64,000 bases of DNA. Source: Macrothele yani. Taxonomy: Eukaryota > Arthropoda > Arachnida > Araneae > Macrothelidae. The stretch is taken from positions 13,529,970 to 13,593,969 of the forward strand of contig CM077034.1 of assembly GCA_039090855.1 (NCBI GenBank), given 5' to 3'. How positions within the stretch are numbered: position 1 is the stretch's first letter; the number at the start of each line of letters is the position of its first letter. A model generated the notes under the pieces. It was not told the origin of the DNA. It was given only the letters and a program-made list of their open reading frames with translations, and made no database searches. Positions 59,881 to 64,000 of this stretch are shown in pieces. The translations under genes and the position numbers were made by a program.

Positions 59881-59957
59881 ATTGATTCTAATTGCTATCT
59901 GCCTTTATGTCGTGTGCGTCCTTCTGGCAGGTACGTCACATCTCCTGGTACGTTACA

Positions 59958-60983
59958 AAATGTTTAAAACCAGCATTCTGTGTCATACTATTACATGGAA
60001 GTTGGCGATGTATTCTAATAAAACATCACTGCCTTGAACTTTAGCTTTGAGTCACCCTGAAATTTCTGTGCTTAATCTTTTCAGTAACAATTCATTAAGA
60101 ATTTAATTCTCCTGACATGTATGCACATAGGCGTAGTGTGACAATTTTTTTTTCGGGGGGGGGGCGGGGGGAGAGCATGGATAAGTGTAAACTGGTGTTT
60201 TCTTGGGTTGGGAGAGCATTTTTGAAAATATTTTTCCTGAAAAGGCACCTGTTCAGTTGCCATTGGTGCCAAACCTGTAAGGTGTGCCAGGATTTGTTGA
60301 TTCACCTTAATGAATACAAAAAAGCAACTCCTTTCGAAGCACCTCATGCATGGCCATCTTAGGGGTGGGCCAACGGGGCTGGTGCCCCTGGCCCCTAACG
60401 TCCCAAGAGTCTTATGGGTTTACAAAAAGTTAAAATCTTTTACCACTCACCAGCAGGTTTTTTTATTTAAAGAAAAGAAGAAACGCCAATCCAGAAGGTT
60501 GGAAGTTTTTTTGCCTTTTTTTTTTTTAAACCTTTGCTCATAGCTTCCATTTCCCGAGGAGGCAGGAAGAAAGTTCGGGTGGATCTTTTGTAACAAAATA
60601 AAAAACAAAGCCGGCATCCCTCCCGATCTTAAATGCGGGTGAGGCCTGAGGGCCACGCACAAATTGCATTTTTTTCGGAATCATTTTTTTTTACTTTTAA
60701 ACCGTCATTTGTGTTATATATATATGAAGAAGCGCACGTATGTTTATCACTAGGGTTTCCCCACCTGGGCTACTTTTATGTTTTTTTTTTTACATCGTCG
60801 CTGTTTACACAAATAACTGATGCGGGCTGCATATCCGCATTTTCGTCAGGTGCGTCATGTCTGAAAGGGGCGCTGGTTGGTATCTTTCTTCAGTTTCAAT
60901 TTAATTTTCGTTTAATAATTTGTAAGATAGGGAAGAAATATTATATCTTCCAGGACCCATTTTCTTGTAATTTGCTGAACAAC
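59958..60983. other. Interval with G and T runs, no gene recognised
   Basis: Contains a T/G-rich stretch (60145-60172) resembling the G-rich ends of the hAT-like elements, but no matching ends or duplication were found. Reading frames of 70-170 codons here match nothing known. Confidence 0.45.
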
Positions 60984-60991
60984 AAAATGTG

Positions 60992-62028
60992 GCCGCCCCC
61001 GGTGGCGCAGTGGTCTAAGGCGTTGGCCTCTGATCATTCGTCCGGAAGGGGTCCGGGTTCGAATCCCGGTCAGGCATGGATGTTGTGTTTGTCTTACGGC
61101 ACTGGCTCTCTCCCTTCCCTGGAACCAGTGACCCTAAATTAGGGACGGGCGACTGCTTATAGCCCATTGAGTTGCTCACGGTGGTCGTTAAACCTCCAAT
61201 CAATCAATGAAGGGATGTAGTGTTTGTCTTACGGCACTGGCTCTCTCCCTTCCCTGGAACCAGTGACCCTAAATTAGGGACGGGCGACTGCTTGTAGCCC
61301 ATTGAGTTGCTCACGGTGGTCGTTAAACCTCCAATCAATCAATGAATGGATGTTGTGTTTGTCTTACGGCACTGGCTCTCTCCCTTCCCTGGAACCAGTG
61401 ACCCTAAATTAGGGACGGGCGACTGCTTGTAGCCCATTGAGTTGCTCACGGTGGTCGTTAAACCTCCAATCAATCAATGAATGGATGTTGTGTTTGTCTT
61501 ACGGCACTGGCTCTCTCCCTTCCCTGGAACCAGTGACCCTAAATTAGGGACGGGCGACTGCTTGTAGCATATTGAGTTGCTCACGGTGGTCGTTAAACCT
61601 CCAATCAATCAATGAATGGATATTGTGTTTGTCTTACGGCACTGGCTCTCTTCCTTCCCTGGAACCAGTGACCATAAATTAGGGACGGGCGACTGCTTGT
61701 AGCCCATTGAGTTGCTCACGGTGGTCGTTAAACCTCCAATCAATCAATGAATGGATGTTGTGTTTGTCTTACGGCACTGGCTCTCTCCCTTCCCTGGAAC
61801 CAGTGACCCTAAATTAGGGACGGGCGACTGCTTGTAGCCCATTGAGTTGCTCACGGTGGTCGTTAAACCTCCAATCAATCAATGAATGGATGTTGTGTTT
61901 GTCTTACGGCACTGGCTCTCTCCCTTCCCTGGAACCAGTGACCCTAAATTAGGGACGGGCGACTGCTTATAGCCCATTGAGTTGCTCACGGTGGTCGTTA
62001 AACCTCCGCTCAAAAAAAAAAAAAAAAA
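60992..62028 (+). mobile_element. SINE with 7 tandem copies of its body
   Basis: The tRNA-Leu-like head (A box tggcgcagtggtc, B box ggttcgaatcc) is followed by seven body units of about 135 bp and then poly(A). The target duplication is aaaatgtg (60984-60991 and 62029-62036). Units end in cctccaatcaatcaatgaa, except the last, which ends in cctccgctc and the A tail. Same design as the array at 49147. Confidence 0.9.
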
Positions 62029-62177
62029 AAAATGTGAATGCAATTTGGTACACTAAATGAAGTTCTACAATTTTTGTCATGTACCAATTTTTCCAGTGAT
62101 CGAAGTGGCAGCACAGAGCTACTGCCGATATGGTCGACACCAAGATTTTAAATCGAAAGCCATTCTGCTTCAGTATG

Positions 62178-62229
62178 TTAAGTGCTCTGCTGCTACACTA
62201 AAACTGTAGTGTAACAGCAGAGCACTTAA
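62178..62229. repeat. Near-perfect 23-bp inverted repeat (hairpin)
   Basis: Arms 62178-62200 and 62207-62229 pair at 22 of 23 positions around a 6-nt loop, aaactg. It lies in otherwise unremarkable DNA (62040-62540). It could be a foldback remnant or an RNA hairpin; the loop is shorter than in a typical microRNA precursor. Confidence 0.8.
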
Positions 62230-62542
62230 TCATTTTTCAATTTTAGCCATTAAAAATATCATTTGCTGATTTTTGCGTTAAAATTTGTGCTTTCAACCTA
62301 ATTTCTTTACGTAGTTTGTGACGGGTTTATAATTTATTACATACCAGGATGGGTAAACAAGGTTTTTTTAACTGCCGGTATGCTCACTTCCATTTTTGTT
62401 AGCTACCAGTATGCCATACCTGCCCACTTCGAACACAGCATTTTTTTGTTCAAGTGGTATTTAAAAAGTTACTGGATATTGAATATTGCTTCTCATAGGG
62501 GTAACATGGTAATGGTGGTGAATATAATAATTCTGATACATT

Positions 62543-62562
62543 GTATATATATATATATATAT
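62543..62562. repeat. (TA)n microsatellite at the LINE edge
   Basis: About ten TA units about 25 bp before the recognisable LINE sequence begins. It is probably part of the truncation or insertion site. Confidence 0.85.
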
Positions 62563-62586
62563 CCATATGCTGTATATCTTCCAGTA

Positions 62587-64000
62587 CTTCCAGCAGAAGT
62601 TGCACATGCAATCAAGAACATGAAGAGGGGAAAAGCTCCAGGAGAAGATGGAATTACTGTAGACATCATACAAGAAGCAAGTGGAGAAATCGAAACAGTA
62701 CTCGCCCAAATTTTCACTCGATGCCTTAATGAAGGAAAGATTCCTGAGGATTGGAACAATGCTACAATGATCCTGCTACATAAAAAAGGTGACATTGAGG
62801 ATCTCAGGAACTACAGACCTATCAGCCTCCTATCAGTAGTTTATAAAATCTTCACTAAAGTTCTTTCACGCCGCTTGAAGGTGACACTGGACATGGCTCA
62901 ACCGAGAGAACAAGCTGGATTCAGGAGTGGCTACAGCACAATAGATCATATCCACGTACTGAGAGAACTAATTGAAAGAGCGAGGGAATATGAACTTCCA
63001 TTGTGCATGGCTTTTATCGATTATGAAAAAGCCTTTGATTCGGTGAAACCATCAGCAGTTACCACGGCTCTGAAATCCTGCGGTATTGAAGATGCATACA
63101 TTAATATTATTAATAACATCTATGAAAATGCAAGTGCAAAGATTCGGCTGTTTGAAAATACAACACACATAAAAATTGGAAAGGGAGTGAGACAAGGTGA
63201 CACCATATCTCCGAAACTCTTTAATGCCACATTGGAAAATGTCTTTCAATCACTGAACTGGGAAAACAAAGGGATAAAAATTAATGGAGATTATCTAACC
63301 CACCTTCGTTTTGCTGATGACGTAGTCATTTTTGCAACTACCCCATCAGAGCTGCAGAGTATGATCCAGGAACTTGCTGACAAGAGTAAAGAAGTGGGAT
63401 TAAAAATGAACTTTCAGAAGACAAAAGTGATATTCAATGCTTTTACAAGAAATGAAGATTTATCGATTGATGGAGAAAAGCTGGAGATAACAGACACGTA
63501 TGTTTATCTTGGACAGCAGATATCAAGTGAGGGTCACATTGATGAAGAAATTAATCGGCGTACAAAACTTGCCTGGAGAGCTTTTGGAAGAAACAGCATA
63601 ATTTTCAAGAGCAATATGCCATTATGTCTTAAAAGAAAAGTGTTTGATCAATGCATCCTTCCAGTGCTTACGTATGGTGCAGAGACGTGGACTTTAACTA
63701 AAAGAGACATACAAAGGCTGCAGACAACTCAAAGCAGCATGGAGAGGTGCATGCTTGGTATAACCAGGAGAGATAAGAAGAGGAACTCGTGGATCCGAAA
63801 AATGACGAGAGTGGAAGACATCATGATCAGAGTTAAATCCCTGAAATGGCAATGGGCTGGACATACTGCCAGAAGGACAGACCATAGATGGACAGCCGAA
63901 ATTTTAGATTGGATTCCAAGGGACAGGAAAAGACCCAGAAAAAGACCACATGGGAGATGGGTGGATGAAATTCGTAAATATGCGGGAGTGACATGGAGGA
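62587..64000 (+). CDS. LINE reverse transcriptase, C-terminal part (runs off the window)
   Basis: An open frame of 471 codons without a stop from LPAEVAHAIKNMKRGKAPG to the window end. Reverse transcriptase blocks in order: NYRPISLLSVVYKIF, EQAGFRSGYSTIDHI, AFIDYEKAFDSV (catalytic D), GVRQGDTISPKLF, LRFADDVVIF (catalytic DD), GLKMNFQKTKV and YVYLGQQIS. A C-terminal WQWAGHTARRTDHRW and GRWVDEIRKYAGVTW region follows, as in the RTE-like LINEs often labelled craniofacial-development-protein-2-like. No endonuclease is seen upstream, so it is 5'-truncated. The lack of any stop suggests a young copy. Clade assignment is from memory of motifs. Confidence 0.9.

Larger units (their letters stand above)
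59470..59957 (-). mobile_element. Complete 488-bp TRIM (best example)
   Basis: Minus orientation: LTR 59779-59957, interior 59649-59778, LTR 59470-59648; both LTRs are 179 bp. The target duplication is AAAT (59466-59469 and 59958-59961). The interior starts with A plus the 12-nt primer-binding site and carries the hairpin. It ends in an A-rich purine tract (two short T runs broken by single bases when read on the plus strand). Nothing in it could encode a protein, so it must depend on proteins from another element. The sense strand has no run of four T in all 488 bp. Confidence 0.95.

Noticed and set aside
60117..60362. Possible third hAT-like element end (cataggcgtag with G/T runs)
   Set aside because: No matching inverted end or 8-bp duplication found by eye.
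60633..61142. 169-codon plus-strand frame
   Set aside because: It crosses unrelated DNA and enters the SINE head and body; no recognised domain.

Overview
Eukaryotic, repeat-dominated DNA, most likely from an arthropod and possibly an arachnid. The evidence is the mix of families: Tc1/mariner, hAT-like and P-element/THAP transposons, a LINE with a wide invertebrate distribution, tRNA-derived SINEs, and a host exon pair with consensus splice sites. The organism cannot be named from the sequence. There are no bacterial operons, rRNA genes or CRISPR arrays.

Layout. (1) 1-28100 is one satellite array of a 197-bp monomer, about 142 copies, ending in diverged monomers and a tRNA-like sequence. (2) 28495-38532 (minus) holds two exons of a leucine-rich-repeat gene, separated by an 8.7-kb intron. 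The intron is packed with a Tc1/mariner element carrying a four-level nest of insertions, a Tc1 relic split by a minisatellite, an old SINE, and minisatellites of 94, 23, 26/31 and about 65 bp. (3) 38.6-43.9 kb has a 45-bp minisatellite, a truncated mariner, a decayed Tc1-like transposase and a tRNA-like sequence. (4) 44451-49125 has two non-autonomous hAT-like elements with exact 8-bp target duplications, containing a 157-bp tandem array, two SINEs and a LINE fragment. (5) 49147-50710 is a SINE whose 135-bp body is repeated 11 times; a 7-unit relative lies at 60992-62028. (6) 51457-58557 is a P-element/THAP9-like transposase broken by four separate insertions of one small LTR-retroelement family. 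(7) 62587-64000 is the uninterrupted C-terminal part of a LINE reverse transcriptase, running off the window.

The main finding is that small LTR family. A complete copy is 488 bp (59470-59957): a 179-bp LTR, a primer-binding site TGGCGCCCGAAC, about 130 bp with a strong hairpin, a purine tract, and a second 179-bp LTR. It inserts with 4-bp target duplications, so it is a TRIM (terminal-repeat retrotransposon in miniature). Each LTR contains a 72-nt tRNA-like gene with intact A and B boxes, and the sense strand has no run of four T. This suggests a retroelement transcribed by RNA polymerase III from a tRNA promoter inside its LTR, analogous to the 5S-carrying Cassandra TRIMs of plants. A longer LTR in the same window shares the termini, primer site and leader, but has a TATA box and AATAAA instead of the tRNA. 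It is a plausible Pol II ancestor. Six insertion loci in this window have exact 4-bp duplications, and one has expanded to six LTRs in tandem.

Many coding relics here have frameshifts located in short homopolymers, so some apparent pseudogenes may partly reflect assembly error.
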